From contig JAUIKM010000004.1 of NCBI GenBank assembly GCA_030430495.1, positions 62,001 through 126,000 of the forward strand: DNA of 64,000 nucleotides, in the 5' to 3' direction. The notes under the pieces are model-generated. The model did not search any database, was not told where the DNA came from, and was given only the letters and a program-made list of their open reading frames with translations. This document shows, piece by piece, positions 45,148 through 55,395 of the stretch. The DNA is from a bacterium (GTDB taxonomy: Bacteria > Bacteroidota > Ignavibacteria > Kapaibacteriales > UBA7675). A program made the translations under genes and the position numbers. Within the stretch, counting starts at the first letter, position 1; each line of letters starts with the position of its first letter.

Positions 45148-47394
45148 ATGGCGCACAACGAGACCTCCATCGCCGATCAGATTCAGCAGCTGGAACAGGC
45201 CGTAAAACACGAGCCCGGCGCAGTCCTGCAGCGCTGCCGCGAACTGCTGCCGTCAATTGCGGAATCAGGTGAGGACGCCACCGCGGCCGACGCCGAAGCG
45301 CTGTTTCGGCTCTATAACATTGCCGCGACGGCGGCCCGCGCACTCGGCCAACTGGATGCCGCACTGGGACTGGCGCGCCAGGCGCTCGCCGGCGCACGCG
45401 CAAGCCTCTCAATGCCGCAACAACTCCGGGCCATGCTGAACGTCCGGCTGCTGCTGCACCGACCGGATCAGCGGGAGGAAAAACAGGCGCTGCTGGCCGA
45501 AATCAGCGCGCTGGACGCCGCCGACCTGTCGCCGGAACTGCGCTTCGACATCTGGAGCGCCGCGGCGCAAACCGCATGCGAGCTGGAAAACAACGACGAA
45601 TTGATCGACCTCATGCAACGCGGCCAGGTATGGCGCAATGCCGACCTGTCGCCGCTGCGGCGCGCCGAATTCCTTTGGCTGGATTCGACCGCACGCCTGG
45701 CCAAAGGCGACCCGACCGCCGCGCTGGAATCCAATGAGGCGTCCGTCGACATCTACCGCACCGCCGGCGAACCTTATCACATCGCGCGACAGCTCCTCTT
45801 TCAATCCATCCTGCACATCATGCTCGGCCGCCTGACGCAGGCGGAGCATGCCGCGTCCGAGGCGCGCAGCATCCTGGAAAAAATCGGCAACCCCGAGCGC
45901 AGCGTCGCGGCCGTCAACCTGCTGGGCATCTGCGCGCGCCGTCGCGGCGATCTGGAGGCGGCCCTGCGCTACTTTGAGTCCGGGCTGCCGACGCTGCGCG
46001 AGCTGGAACACGACTTTGAATCGGCCAATTTCCTCAACAATATCGCCGACGTGCACAATGCCGCGGGCAACTACGGCCTGGCGCTGCGCAACGCCTTTGA
46101 AGCGCTCGAACTGCTGCGCAGCAGCGGCACGGGCAGCTTGCGGCAGGAAGTCAGCCTGCACCAGATCAGCCAGGCCTACATGAACCTGGGCGACCACGAG
46201 CGCGCACTCAGCTACACGCTGGAAATGCTGGAAATGCCCGACGTGCGCCGCTATCCGGAAATGCATATCCAGACGCTGCTGCTTGTGGGCCGCCTCTACA
46301 CCCGCATCGGCGACCCGCGCCGCGCCGAAGAATTCCACACGGAAGGATTGCAACTCAGCCGCAGCCTGGACAATCCGAGCCTGCGACGCGAATTGCTGGT
46401 CAACCTTGCCAAACTCAAAATCACCACGGGCGAGATCGACGCGGCCGAAAAACTCCTGCTCCAGGCGCGGGATATGCCGGGCGACGACTTCGACGCACTG
46501 CAGGACGCCGAAATACTACGCGGCCTTGGCGATGTCTGCCTGCGCCGAGCCCAAGCCGACAAAGGCAGGCTTTTGTTTGTCGGCGCGCTGGAAATCCTCG
46601 AGAAAGCGGGCGCTGCCGAAGACGTGATGACCACGCGACGCGCGCTCGGTGAACTCATTCTGCAGCGGAATGCGGCCGAAGGCCTGCAACATTTGCTCGA
46701 GACGCTGCACATGGCCGAAACGCAGAAATCCGAAACTCTGCTGCCCGAGATACACCACGCCGTGGCCGAAGCCCTCCGCGCCAACGGCGACGCCGCAGCC
46801 GCGCTGAAGCACTACGACGCCTACATGGCCGGCATGCAGACGCGCCAGGACCGCATGAGCGAACAACGACTGGCCAACCTGCGCGTGTTGCACGAAGTTG
46901 ACGACGCCCGCCGCAGCGCCGAGATGCTGCGACTGGAAAATCGCCACCTGCAGGAAGACCTGGCCGAGCGCGAGCGCGAACTGACGAGCAAAGCTCTGTT
47001 CCTCTCCAATCGCAACGATCTGCTGGCGCGCCTGAACACAAGCCTGCGCCGCCTGCAACACGCACCGCCGCACGAATTCAAACGAAGCCTGAACGAAGTC
47101 GTCCGCACACTGGAGTCCGCACGCCAGGAAGACGACGACTGGCTGCAGTTCGACGAACGCCTGAACGCGGTGCACCAGAACTTCCTCGAAAAAATGTCCG
47201 CCTCGTATCCGCAGCTCTCGCCCACCGAACTGCGCGTCTGCTCGCTCATCCGCCTCAACTGCGCCACGAAGGACATCGCGCGGATCATGAACGTGTCCAG
47301 CCGCAGCGCCGAGATGTACCGCTACAGAATCCGCCGCAAAATGGCGCTGGCCTCGGGCGACAACCTGCAGAGCATCCTGGCCGGCATCGGCTGA
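45148..47394 (+). CDS. Large TPR-repeat regulator with coiled coil and C-terminal LuxR-type HTH
   Basis: 748 residues. TPR array over about 40-600, a coiled coil (about 590-660, 'RSAEMLRLENRHLQEDLAER'), then HTH at about 690-735: 'LSPTELRVCSLIRLNCATKD', 'IARIMNVSSRSAEMYRYRIR'. Same architecture and C-terminal sequence pattern as the regulator at 23172 ('LTPTELKVCALLKVN'), so the two are paralogues. No TM helix or receiver. ATG 45148 is chosen because the -7 element lies upstream of it; a longer frame to 44989 would start upstream of that promoter box. Likely output: control of stress or surface genes, inferred only from family. Confidence 0.82.
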   Translation: MAHNETSIADQIQQLEQAVKHEPGAVLQRCRELLPSIAESGEDATAADAEALFRLYNIAATAARALGQLDAALGLARQALAGARASLSMPQQLRAMLNVRLLLHRPDQREEKQALLAEISALDAADLSPELRFDIWSAAAQTACELENNDELIDLMQRGQVWRNADLSPLRRAEFLWLDSTARLAKGDPTAALESNEASVDIYRTAGEPYHIARQLLFQSILHIMLGRLTQAEHAASEARSILEKIGNPERSVAAVNLLGICARRRGDLEAALRYFESGLPTLRELEHDFESANFLNNIADVHNAAGNYGLALRNAFEALELLRSSGTGSLRQEVSLHQISQAYMNLGDHERALSYTLEMLEMPDVRRYPEMHIQTLLLVGRLYTRIGDPRRAEEFHTEGLQLSRSLDNPSLRRELLVNLAKLKITTGEIDAAEKLLLQARDMPGDDFDALQDAEILRGLGDVCLRRAQADKGRLLFVGALEILEKAGAAEDVMTTRRALGELILQRNAAEGLQHLLETLHMAETQKSETLLPEIHHAVAEALRANGDAAAALKHYDAYMAGMQTRQDRMSEQRLANLRVLHEVDDARRSAEMLRLENRHLQEDLAERERELTSKALFLSNRNDLLARLNTSLRRLQHAPPHEFKRSLNEVVRTLESARQEDDDWLQFDERLNAVHQNFLEKMSASYPQLSPTELRVCSLIRLNCATKDIARIMNVSSRSAEMYRYRIRRKMALASGDNLQSILAGIG

Positions 47395-47855
47395 AAAGAC
47401 CGGATTTCCGGCCCTCAGACGGCTGTGAGTTTTTGTAGGGGTTGCGCACACAAGAGTTGCAAATCCCGCCATCCTGTTTGTTTTCAAACAGTTAGCGCCA
47501 CCCACTTTCTCGCCTGTTCGCAGCTCGTGCACGGGCGCGGCCATTATCACCCGCCGGACCTGACTCGCCTCCTTATTTTCGAAACCGAGTCGTATGCGGC
47601 CGCGCCGAAGGTAAATACTCCTCAAGTTTTCGGCATCCAGCCGCAGGCCCTTTTTCCGGTCGCAGGGCGGCACGCCCCGCCGGTGAGATCCCGACACAAG
47701 GCCATGCGCCGACGTTCAGCAGAAAAAGCCGCCGGGAGAACGCCCGCGCGGAGGGAATCTGTCTTGTCCTGAACGGAAGCAATCAGCGCCTGTGTCCTGG
47801 CGGAAAAAGGCGCATCTACCATTGTTAAAGCGGAATACTTCCGGGGAACGGACAC
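47395..47855. other. Intergenic region before the first surface giant
   Basis: 460 bases with no convincing gene. GC-rich first part; the last about 70 bases hold 'CATCTACCATTGTTAAAG', which resembles 'AATCTACCTTGTTTCC' upstream of the second giant (about 59182), so a shared promoter or leader element is possible. Confidence 0.45.
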
Positions 47856-50800
47856 ATGAAAACCAGGCACAATCATTCGCTGCCCCATTTGCTCAGGCAG
47901 TTCAAAAAATACACGCGCAAGCTGCGGCGGCTGCAATTGAGCGGTCGCGCCGACGGCGGCACGGCCCGCAAAAAAATCTGGTTAAACAAACGACTACAGT
48001 CACTCCGCGCGGCGCTGAACACGCTGCGCCGGACGCGGGCGGGCGCGCTGACGGCCGCGAGTCTGGCGGCGCTACTGGCCGGCGGTGCGACAGCCCTGGC
48101 GCAGCCGAAAATCACCGACCTGAATCCGGCGACCAACGCCAGCGTGGTTAATCGCACCGCCAACGTTTCGATCACCTTCAGCGAACTGATGAATACAGCC
48201 GCGGTTGATGCCGACAACATCCTGATTTTTGGCTCTCAAAGCGGCTACCTCAGCACGCGCGGAACCTTCAGCGGCAATCCGCAGCGCGTGTTTAACCCCG
48301 CCGCGCATTTCAAGCCGAACGAACGCGTGTACGTCACCGTCACCAACGCGACATCCCAGGCCGCCCCGCCGAACCAGGTCGAAGAAAAACTGAGCTATGA
48401 GTTTCGCGTGCGTGCGGTCCGCGGATCAGGCAACTTTGCGCAGCACGGCGGTTTTGTCAACAGCGTGTACACCGACGTCGCCGTGGGCGATCTCAACAAC
48501 GACGGCGACCTGGACGTCATCAGGGCCGGCGACGTCGACCGCGCACAGGGCATACAGTTAAACAACGGCGATGGAAGCTTTTCAAACTCGACCTTCGGCG
48601 CCGGCGATTCCGAGTGCGTCGTCATGGCCGACCTCGACAACGACGGCGACCTGGACGTGGTTGTCGGCAACCAGAGCAACGAAACCAACGACATCTGGCT
48701 TAACAACGGCGACGCGACATTTACGGCCTCGACGTTTGGTGGTTTACACAGAACACGCGGCATTACGGCGGCCGATCTGGACGGCGACGGCGATCTGGAC
48801 ATCGCCTGCGCCAACTACGGCCAGAACGCGGAACTATGGCTCAACAACGGCGATGGAACCTTTCACTCTTCCGCCGTCGGCCCCAGCAAAACCCGCCAGT
48901 TTGTCGACCACGGCGATCTGGACCACGACGGCGACATCGACCTGGTGTTTGCGATCAACACCGACCCGGACGAAATCTGGTTAAACAACGGCGACGGCAG
49001 TTTCAGCGTTTCAACCTTTGGATCGGGCAATTCGCGCTGTCTGGCCGTCGGCGATCTCGACAACGACGGCGATCTGGACGTGCTGGTCTGCAACGCCTTC
49101 AACAACCCCGTGGAGGTTTTCCTCAACAACGGCGACGCCACGTTTGCCGGCTCGAGTTTCGGCAGCCTGCGCGGCCTGGACATCAAAGTCGGCGATCTGG
49201 ACGGCGACGGCGATCTGGACGCAATTTGCTCGACGGACAGCAATACGCAGGTTCTGTTGTTCAACAACGGCGATGCCACCTTCACAATCTCGACCTTCAC
49301 GCTCAGCCGCATCTGGAGCAATCAGATTGCCGACATGGACAACGACGGCGATCTCGACATCGTGACGGCGCAGGGCTCGGCCAATTCGCGCATCATGTAC
49401 AACTCGGATTATCCGAATGTCATTCCGATCGATCCAATCGCCAATGCAAACGACGTGGCGCCTGACGCAGACATACAGATTGGTTTTTCCACCGGGATGG
49501 ACAGCGACTTCCTGAAAGTTAACCCGCTGGAAGACGCCAACATTTTTGTCTTTGCCGACCAGACCGGACAAATCAGCGCAAACGCCTCCTTCAGTCACAT
49601 CGATAACAGCACCAGCGCCGTACTGGATCCGGTCGCCAACTTCCGCGCCGGTGAACTGGTGCAGGTCAGCGTTACTGAGAGCATCGCGTCCATCCGCAAT
49701 CTGAACGCCACGCGTGCGCATGTCTACCAGTTCCGCGCCGCAAGCGCCCTGTCTTCGGGCAGATTTTCATCGAGCGACACCGACTTCAGCACCAACTGCC
49801 GCAGTGTTGAATTCGGCGAGTTAAACGGCGACGGCAATCTGGACGCCTTCGTCGCGCTTTCGTTCGGCGGCGAGGTGATATTGTTCGGCAACGGCGACGG
49901 AACGTTTGTTTCTTCTTCCTCCAGCGGCGGCTTTCATTCTTCAGACGTCGCTTTGGGCGATCTGGATAGCGACGGCGATCTGGATGCCCTCGTTTCACTT
50001 ACCAGCCGCGAAAACGAAATCTGGTTAAACAACGGAGACGGAACATTCAAGACGACTGCCTTCGACAGCGAAGGCACAATAACCGGCGTCGCATTGGGCG
50101 ATCTGGACGGCGACGGCGACCTCGACGCTTTCTTCTCGGGTTCCAGCAGCAGCCTCAACCACTTGTGGTTAAACAACGGCGACGCGACATTCACGTCCTC
50201 GTTGCTCGGCAACACCGTCAACTCGCGGGACGTCTTCATCGGCGATATGGACAACGACGGCGATCTGGACGTCGTTTGCGCCAACTACGGCACTGAAGAA
50301 ATCTTCCTGAACAACGGCGACGCAACGTTTACAAAATCGTCCTTCGGCTCCGGGAAGTCGCTTGACGTTGACGGCGGCGACTTAAACGGCGACGGCATCC
50401 TCGATCTGGTGTTTGCGCGGGACGACGGTGCGGCCTACATGTGGCTGGGCAACGGCGACGGAACCTTCAGCAGCTCCACGGTCGGCACTTCGATGACGAA
50501 CGGCACGAGAATCGGCGATCTGGACGGCGACGGCGACCTGGACGTCATCATGTTCCGCCTTGGCGCGGAGCAAGTTCTGTTTAACAACGGCGACGCGACA
50601 TTCCTGTCCACCAACTTCGGCGGCGGTTTTTCATCGCACGGCGCACTCGGCGACCTCGACAACGACGGCGACCTGGATGTGTACGTAACCAACCTCTCCG
50701 ACGATCCCGACAATATCTGGCTCAATCTGCCGGAACCGCCCACTATTTCACAAATATCGTCCAGCGCCACCACGGCCTCGCTCGCACCGTTTAACGTGCA

Positions 50801-53800
50801 TATCACCGGAACCTGGTTCGAGGCCCCGACGGCAAGCCTTAGTTACTTAAGCTCTTCCGGAGCGACCCCTGGCAGCAAAACCATTCCTTTGTTAACCTCG
50901 TCGGCCACGTCTTTGACGGTGAGTTTTCCGGCCGGTGCAACTTCAACCGCCGGGACTTTGACGCTGAGCGTGACGACGCCGGGCGGGTCAACTTCGGCCT
51001 CCTTCACGGTGAACAACGACACACCGACGATCTCCGCTCAGGACGCATCGTTTCCGGAGGACGGCGCAACGACGATCAGTTTAACTCTGTTCGACGTCTC
51101 CCCCGGCATTCCCGGACTCGTTGTACTGCCGCCCGCGGCCGACGGCACGACGCTCGCCTCGATCTCCCAGGTCGGCGGCACTTCTGCAAACACGCTGTTT
51201 AACATTGTCGGCGTGCCCAATGCCCACGGCAGCGTGCCCCTGACCTTCACGGTGGACGACGGCACGACGCAGGCCTCGACAACCGTAACCGTTACCGTCC
51301 TGTCCGTGCCGGACGCGCCGACGCTGGCGCCGCTCGCCAAAATCACCCTGTGGCAGAACGGAGTAACCGGCGGCAGTTTAACAATCGACGACGTCGACAC
51401 GCCTTTCTCCGCGCTGAACGTCACGGCCACGAGCGCCAACCAGAGCATCATCGCCGACGGCGACATTGTGATCGGCGGCACGGCGGCCGACACGCCCTTC
51501 AGCTTGACAACCGAGTGCGAAACGAGCGGCACGACCCAGGTATTTGTGACCGTGTCCGACGGCATATCTTCAAGCACGCAGGTTGTTGAAATCTGCGTCA
51601 ATCCAATCGCCGAAGCGCCGATCAGCGGCCCCACGACCGCCTGCGTCGGCAGCCTGAGCAACTACGCCGCCCTGCCGGCGACCACCGGCGCGAGCCTGCT
51701 GTGGACGGCCGAAGGCGGCAACATCATCTCCGGTCAGGGAACAAGTGAGATCGAAGTGCAATGGCAGAACAGCACGGGCCAGAGTTTAACACTGCTGCGT
51801 TCGTATCCCAACGCTTGCACGACGGCCACGGCAATCAATCTGCAGGTTTCCAACATCGACGCGCAGACGGACTACAGGGCGCTTGTTTCCGCCACGAGTG
51901 TGACGATCGCCGTGTTAAACAACGACATCGGCGCGGGCCTGGCGATCACGGCACTGGAAAAGCCGGCCAACGGCACGGCCACGCACAGCGGCGGCGTGGT
52001 GACGTACACCCCGGATAGCGGCTTTGCGGGCACGGATGTATTCAGTTACACCATCACCAATGAGGACGGCTGCACGGCTACCGGTGCAGTGCTGATAGCG
52101 GTGCCCGAGGATGCGGCGCGCATCAACCTGGAACACATCGACGACTACGTCAATCGCGACGGCGACATCCGCGGCCTCAACGGCGCGATTGTTTCTCGCG
52201 TCAGTCACGACGGTAAATTTGTCTACGCCGCCGGCTACAGCGATCATTCGATCGCCATTTTCAGCCGCAACAACACAAATGGCAGCCTTGATTATGTGGA
52301 CCGCGTCCGCAACCTGCACGACGGCGTCAGCGGTCTTAAATACGTACACGATATTCAGCTCAGCCCCGACGGACGCTGGCTCTTTGCCGTCGGTTACGGC
52401 GATAACTGTCTGGTCGTTTTCAGCCGCAATCAATCAACGGGCGAGTTAACATTTCTCGACAAACGCAAACACGGCCAGACCGATTCCGGCGGCAAAATCA
52501 CGGCGCTCAAACGACCGCGAGCGCTGGCAATCAGTGCCGACGCCGCCAATGTCTATGTCGCATCGCAGGGCAACAGCTCAATTGGAGTTTTCAGTTTTGA
52601 CAATGTCACAGGCGCTCTGCTGTGGATTGAACGGATAAAAGACGGCAGCGGCGGTGTGGACGGTTTGCGCGATGTGCTTGACCTGGCGGTTACACCCGAC
52701 GGCAAACACGTCTACGGCGCGGATTATGGCGAAGATGAAGTTGCAATCTTCAGTCGCGATCTCAACGACGGCAGCCTGACGTTTGAAGGCCGCGTGCGCG
52801 ACGGCGGCGGCGGCGTGGACGGACTTGACGGTGTGGCTTCACTTGCAGTTTCACCCGAAGGCGCTCAACTTTACGCCGCCGGCATCAACGACGACGCCGT
52901 TGCGGTGTTCAACCGCGACCAAACGACCGGCCTGCTGACATTTGTTGAGCAGCAGCGCAACGGAGTTAACGGCGTCGACGGACTTAACGGCGCGCGCGAT
53001 GTCGAATCCGCAGGCGGCGGACGTCAGGTCTGGGCCGCCGGTCAGTTCGATCAGTCGGCAGCTTTGTTCACGCGCCGTGACGACGGCACGCTGGAATTCG
53101 TCGAAAAACTGAGCGGACTCGGCAATATTCAGGCGCTGGGTCTGAGCGGCGACAGCCGCCACGCCTACGGCGCCACGCCCAACTCCGACGCCGTCCACGC
53201 GCTGTTCCGCAACCGCCAACCCGTAGCGCTGGACGACGCCGGCGCGTCGGTGAACGTCAACACGCCGCTGGTCATCGACGTGTTAAACAACGACAGCGAC
53301 GCCGACGATCACATGCTGACGGTCGACAGTAAAACAGACGGCGCGTTGGGCACGGTGCTTATCAGCGGCGGCGGTACAACGGTGACGTACACGGCCGGAG
53401 CAACGGATGGAGCGGATCAATTCACGTACACGATTGTCGACGGCCACGGCGGCAGTTCAACGGCGACGGTTTCGCTGGCGGTGGTCAACACCAAACGCTC
53501 AGTCGACGAGCTGCAAGCCGGCGCAGAGTCTTCGAGCCTGGCGCTGCGCGTCGGCCCCAATCCCCTGCGCGATCAACTGAGAGTCGAGTTTGAATTGAAG
53601 AAGCAGGCGGTGGTGGAGCTGGCGCTGATCGACATGCGCGGCGCCGAGCTGGCGCGGCTGGAGGCGGGGCCTCGCGCGGCCGGCGCCCAGACCATCGAAT
53701 GGGACCTCACAAGTCTGAAGCTTCCCACGGGCGCCTGCACGCTGGTGCTGCGCGCCGGCGGCGCGCAGCCGCGCGAGGCCCACGCCGCGATTCGCATTGT

Positions 53801-53807
53801 GAAGTAA
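47856..53807 (+). CDS. Giant FG-GAP/VCBS, Ig-like and beta-propeller surface protein with T9SS sorting domain
   Basis: 1983 residues. A basic 60-residue N-terminus precedes the signal helix (about 62-81) and cleavage near ALA-Q (82/83). Then: SbsA-type Ig domain (about 85-185); first FG-GAP set (about 190-525, units 'GDLDNDGDLDV' and 'WLNNGDGTF'); second Ig domain; second FG-GAP set (about 635-955); TIG/cadherin-like domains with two tandem modules; a PKD-like Cys-containing part; a YVTN/lactonase-type beta propeller (about 1420-1790, 'DGKFVYAAGYSDHSIAIFSR'); a VCBS-like module; and a C-terminal sorting domain ('VGPNPLRDQLRVEFEL', 'GAELARLEAG'). Repeated Asp loops bind calcium in this fold. 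Probably exported by T9SS to the surface, possibly an adhesin. Terminator follows. Confidence 0.9.
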   Translation: MKTRHNHSLPHLLRQFKKYTRKLRRLQLSGRADGGTARKKIWLNKRLQSLRAALNTLRRTRAGALTAASLAALLAGGATALAQPKITDLNPATNASVVNRTANVSITFSELMNTAAVDADNILIFGSQSGYLSTRGTFSGNPQRVFNPAAHFKPNERVYVTVTNATSQAAPPNQVEEKLSYEFRVRAVRGSGNFAQHGGFVNSVYTDVAVGDLNNDGDLDVIRAGDVDRAQGIQLNNGDGSFSNSTFGAGDSECVVMADLDNDGDLDVVVGNQSNETNDIWLNNGDATFTASTFGGLHRTRGITAADLDGDGDLDIACANYGQNAELWLNNGDGTFHSSAVGPSKTRQFVDHGDLDHDGDIDLVFAINTDPDEIWLNNGDGSFSVSTFGSGNSRCLAVGDLDNDGDLDVLVCNAFNNPVEVFLNNGDATFAGSSFGSLRGLDIKVGDLDGDGDLDAICSTDSNTQVLLFNNGDATFTISTFTLSRIWSNQIADMDNDGDLDIVTAQGSANSRIMYNSDYPNVIPIDPIANANDVAPDADIQIGFSTGMDSDFLKVNPLEDANIFVFADQTGQISANASFSHIDNSTSAVLDPVANFRAGELVQVSVTESIASIRNLNATRAHVYQFRAASALSSGRFSSSDTDFSTNCRSVEFGELNGDGNLDAFVALSFGGEVILFGNGDGTFVSSSSSGGFHSSDVALGDLDSDGDLDALVSLTSRENEIWLNNGDGTFKTTAFDSEGTITGVALGDLDGDGDLDAFFSGSSSSLNHLWLNNGDATFTSSLLGNTVNSRDVFIGDMDNDGDLDVVCANYGTEEIFLNNGDATFTKSSFGSGKSLDVDGGDLNGDGILDLVFARDDGAAYMWLGNGDGTFSSSTVGTSMTNGTRIGDLDGDGDLDVIMFRLGAEQVLFNNGDATFLSTNFGGGFSSHGALGDLDNDGDLDVYVTNLSDDPDNIWLNLPEPPTISQISSSATTASLAPFNVHITGTWFEAPTASLSYLSSSGATPGSKTIPLLTSSATSLTVSFPAGATSTAGTLTLSVTTPGGSTSASFTVNNDTPTISAQDASFPEDGATTISLTLFDVSPGIPGLVVLPPAADGTTLASISQVGGTSANTLFNIVGVPNAHGSVPLTFTVDDGTTQASTTVTVTVLSVPDAPTLAPLAKITLWQNGVTGGSLTIDDVDTPFSALNVTATSANQSIIADGDIVIGGTAADTPFSLTTECETSGTTQVFVTVSDGISSSTQVVEICVNPIAEAPISGPTTACVGSLSNYAALPATTGASLLWTAEGGNIISGQGTSEIEVQWQNSTGQSLTLLRSYPNACTTATAINLQVSNIDAQTDYRALVSATSVTIAVLNNDIGAGLAITALEKPANGTATHSGGVVTYTPDSGFAGTDVFSYTITNEDGCTATGAVLIAVPEDAARINLEHIDDYVNRDGDIRGLNGAIVSRVSHDGKFVYAAGYSDHSIAIFSRNNTNGSLDYVDRVRNLHDGVSGLKYVHDIQLSPDGRWLFAVGYGDNCLVVFSRNQSTGELTFLDKRKHGQTDSGGKITALKRPRALAISADAANVYVASQGNSSIGVFSFDNVTGALLWIERIKDGSGGVDGLRDVLDLAVTPDGKHVYGADYGEDEVAIFSRDLNDGSLTFEGRVRDGGGGVDGLDGVASLAVSPEGAQLYAAGINDDAVAVFNRDQTTGLLTFVEQQRNGVNGVDGLNGARDVESAGGGRQVWAAGQFDQSAALFTRRDDGTLEFVEKLSGLGNIQALGLSGDSRHAYGATPNSDAVHALFRNRQPVALDDAGASVNVNTPLVIDVLNNDSDADDHMLTVDSKTDGALGTVLISGGGTTVTYTAGATDGADQFTYTIVDGHGGSSTATVSLAVVNTKRSVDELQAGAESSSLALRVGPNPLRDQLRVEFELKKQAVVELALIDMRGAELARLEAGPRAAGAQTIEWDLTSLKLPTGACTLVLRAGGAQPREAHAAIRIVK

Positions 53808-53813
53808 CAAGAC

Positions 53814-53850
53814 AAAGAGCCGTGAGCCCTGGCGGGCTCACGGCTCTTTG
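53814..53850. terminator. Bidirectional hairpin terminator after the giant
   Basis: 15-bp stem AAAGAGCCGTGAGCC / GGGCTCACGGCTCTTT between two convergent genes. Confidence 0.88.
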
Positions 53851-53909
53851 GTAGTTTTGCGTAAAAGTAGTTTTCCACATCGCCAAACCCGCGGCTTCTC
53901 ATTTCGCGC

Positions 53910-55115
53910 CTACCGGAAAGCCCGCTCCAGATAGCGCTCCGCCAGCTCGTGCGAGTTCTGATACTCCTCCAGATCCAGCACGCGCTCGTACTGTTTGCGC
54001 GCCTCGTCGCGACGCCCCAGACGGTCGTAGATCTGGCCGACTTTTAACACGGCCAGAACCTGGAAACCCGAGTCCTCGTCCTTTTCCTCGTCGATGCGCT
54101 CGCTGAAATACTGCGACTTGCTCAGATATTTGAGCGCCATTTCATTGTCGCCGCGAATAAACAGGCTGTTGCCGATGTAATACATCGATTCGCGCGCCAG
54201 AATCGCGTCGTAGCCCAGCTCCTTGGCGATGCAACGCCGCAGGATTTCGCGCCACTGTTCTTCGGCTTCGTCCTGACGCCCCAGACGCTGGTTGCTGCGC
54301 GCCACGTATTTGTGGAAAAGCGAGTTGCGCGGGTAGCGCTCGTACAACTCCCGCGCCGAAGCCAGCGACTTGTTGTAGTCGCGCTCAAAGCGGTAAAAAA
54401 TGTGCATCAGCGTCACTTTGGCTTCGATCTTTGCATAGCGCGCTCTGTCCGCCGCCAGCTCCAGTTCCATCATGCCGCCGCGTTTGTCGCCCGGAGGCAG
54501 AAACCACATCAGCGGTTTGACGGCCGGGTAGCGCTCCGGAATCGCCGCGGCAAAGTAGTGGTACACGCCGATTCCCAGCATCACATCGCTATTCCCCGGC
54601 GCCAGCTTCCACGCCTCCTGCACGATCCCCAGCGCTTCGTTGCCGTCCGAAGCCGCCCGCACCCACTGTTTGCGCTCCACGAAATAACGCCCGCGGTAGC
54701 CCAGGATGCCGCCCTTGAAAAACAGCCCCACGATGTCGCCCGAGTTTTCATCCAGCAGGTCGTCGCACAGATCTATGACCGTATCAACTTTGGCCAGAAA
54801 ACGTTCATCCAGCGCAAACGACCGTTTGTTCGTGGAAATGCGCCACCAGTCGACCATCGCGTCCATAAAGTAGCCGACGGGATGACTCGGGTAGAGCTGT
54901 TTTACACGTGCAAAATGCGTTTCGGCGCTGTCAAACTGCAGGTTGTAGATGTGGTCGATCCCGCTCAGCACCAGCGAATCGGCTTCGGCGGTCATCAGCG
55001 CCCATTGCGCCTGCGCCCGGTGATTTTGCAGTCCGGGAACACTCGCCAGCAAGGTCAGCAGCGCGGCTGCGATGAGGAGCGCGCGTTTTCCGGATTTTTT
55101 TGTGAATCTGTTCAT
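53910..55115 (-). CDS. Secreted TPR-repeat protein
   Basis: 401 residues. Signal peptide (about 10-37) then helical repeats: 'SGIDHIYNLQFDSAETHFAR', 'SLASARELYERYPRNSLFHK', 'RLGRQDEAEEQWREI', 'LGRRDEARKQYERVLDLEEY'. Such periplasmic TPR proteins usually act as assembly platforms. It converges with the giant gene and is followed by a bidirectional terminator. Substrate or partner unknown; closeness to the T9SS cargo gene suggests but does not show a link. No lipobox Cys was seen. Confidence 0.82.
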   Translation of the reverse strand: MNRFTKKSGKRALLIAAALLTLLASVPGLQNHRAQAQWALMTAEADSLVLSGIDHIYNLQFDSAETHFARVKQLYPSHPVGYFMDAMVDWWRISTNKRSFALDERFLAKVDTVIDLCDDLLDENSGDIVGLFFKGGILGYRGRYFVERKQWVRAASDGNEALGIVQEAWKLAPGNSDVMLGIGVYHYFAAAIPERYPAVKPLMWFLPPGDKRGGMMELELAADRARYAKIEAKVTLMHIFYRFERDYNKSLASARELYERYPRNSLFHKYVARSNQRLGRQDEAEEQWREILRRCIAKELGYDAILARESMYYIGNSLFIRGDNEMALKYLSKSQYFSERIDEEKDEDSGFQVLAVLKVGQIYDRLGRRDEARKQYERVLDLEEYQNSHELAERYLERAFR

Positions 55116-55395
55116 ATCGGTTTTCCGGGCATTATCCAGCCGGGAACGGGCCGTATTACCCTGTTATCTCATTTGCTGCGCACCGGACGGGACGCCGTTT
55201 GCAATACATCTGGAACGCGACGAAGTTTCACGAGCGTCACTCCGCCCGGGACCGTCGTTTGCGCCGCTGAACCTTCATCCAAGTCGACGCAGGTTTGCCA
55301 AAATTGCACAATTTCGGGGTTTGAGGCGGCAGTTTGCCGTCCGTTCCACTTCCGGCCTCCTGCTTTTTTTTCATGTTTGTCACGCAGTTTGAAGC

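Noticed and set aside
48580-50720. CRISPR-like regular repeats inside the first giant gene
   Set aside because: The periodicity is the coding sequence of FG-GAP units (WLNNGDGTF), in frame and diverged; no constant direct repeat with unique spacers.
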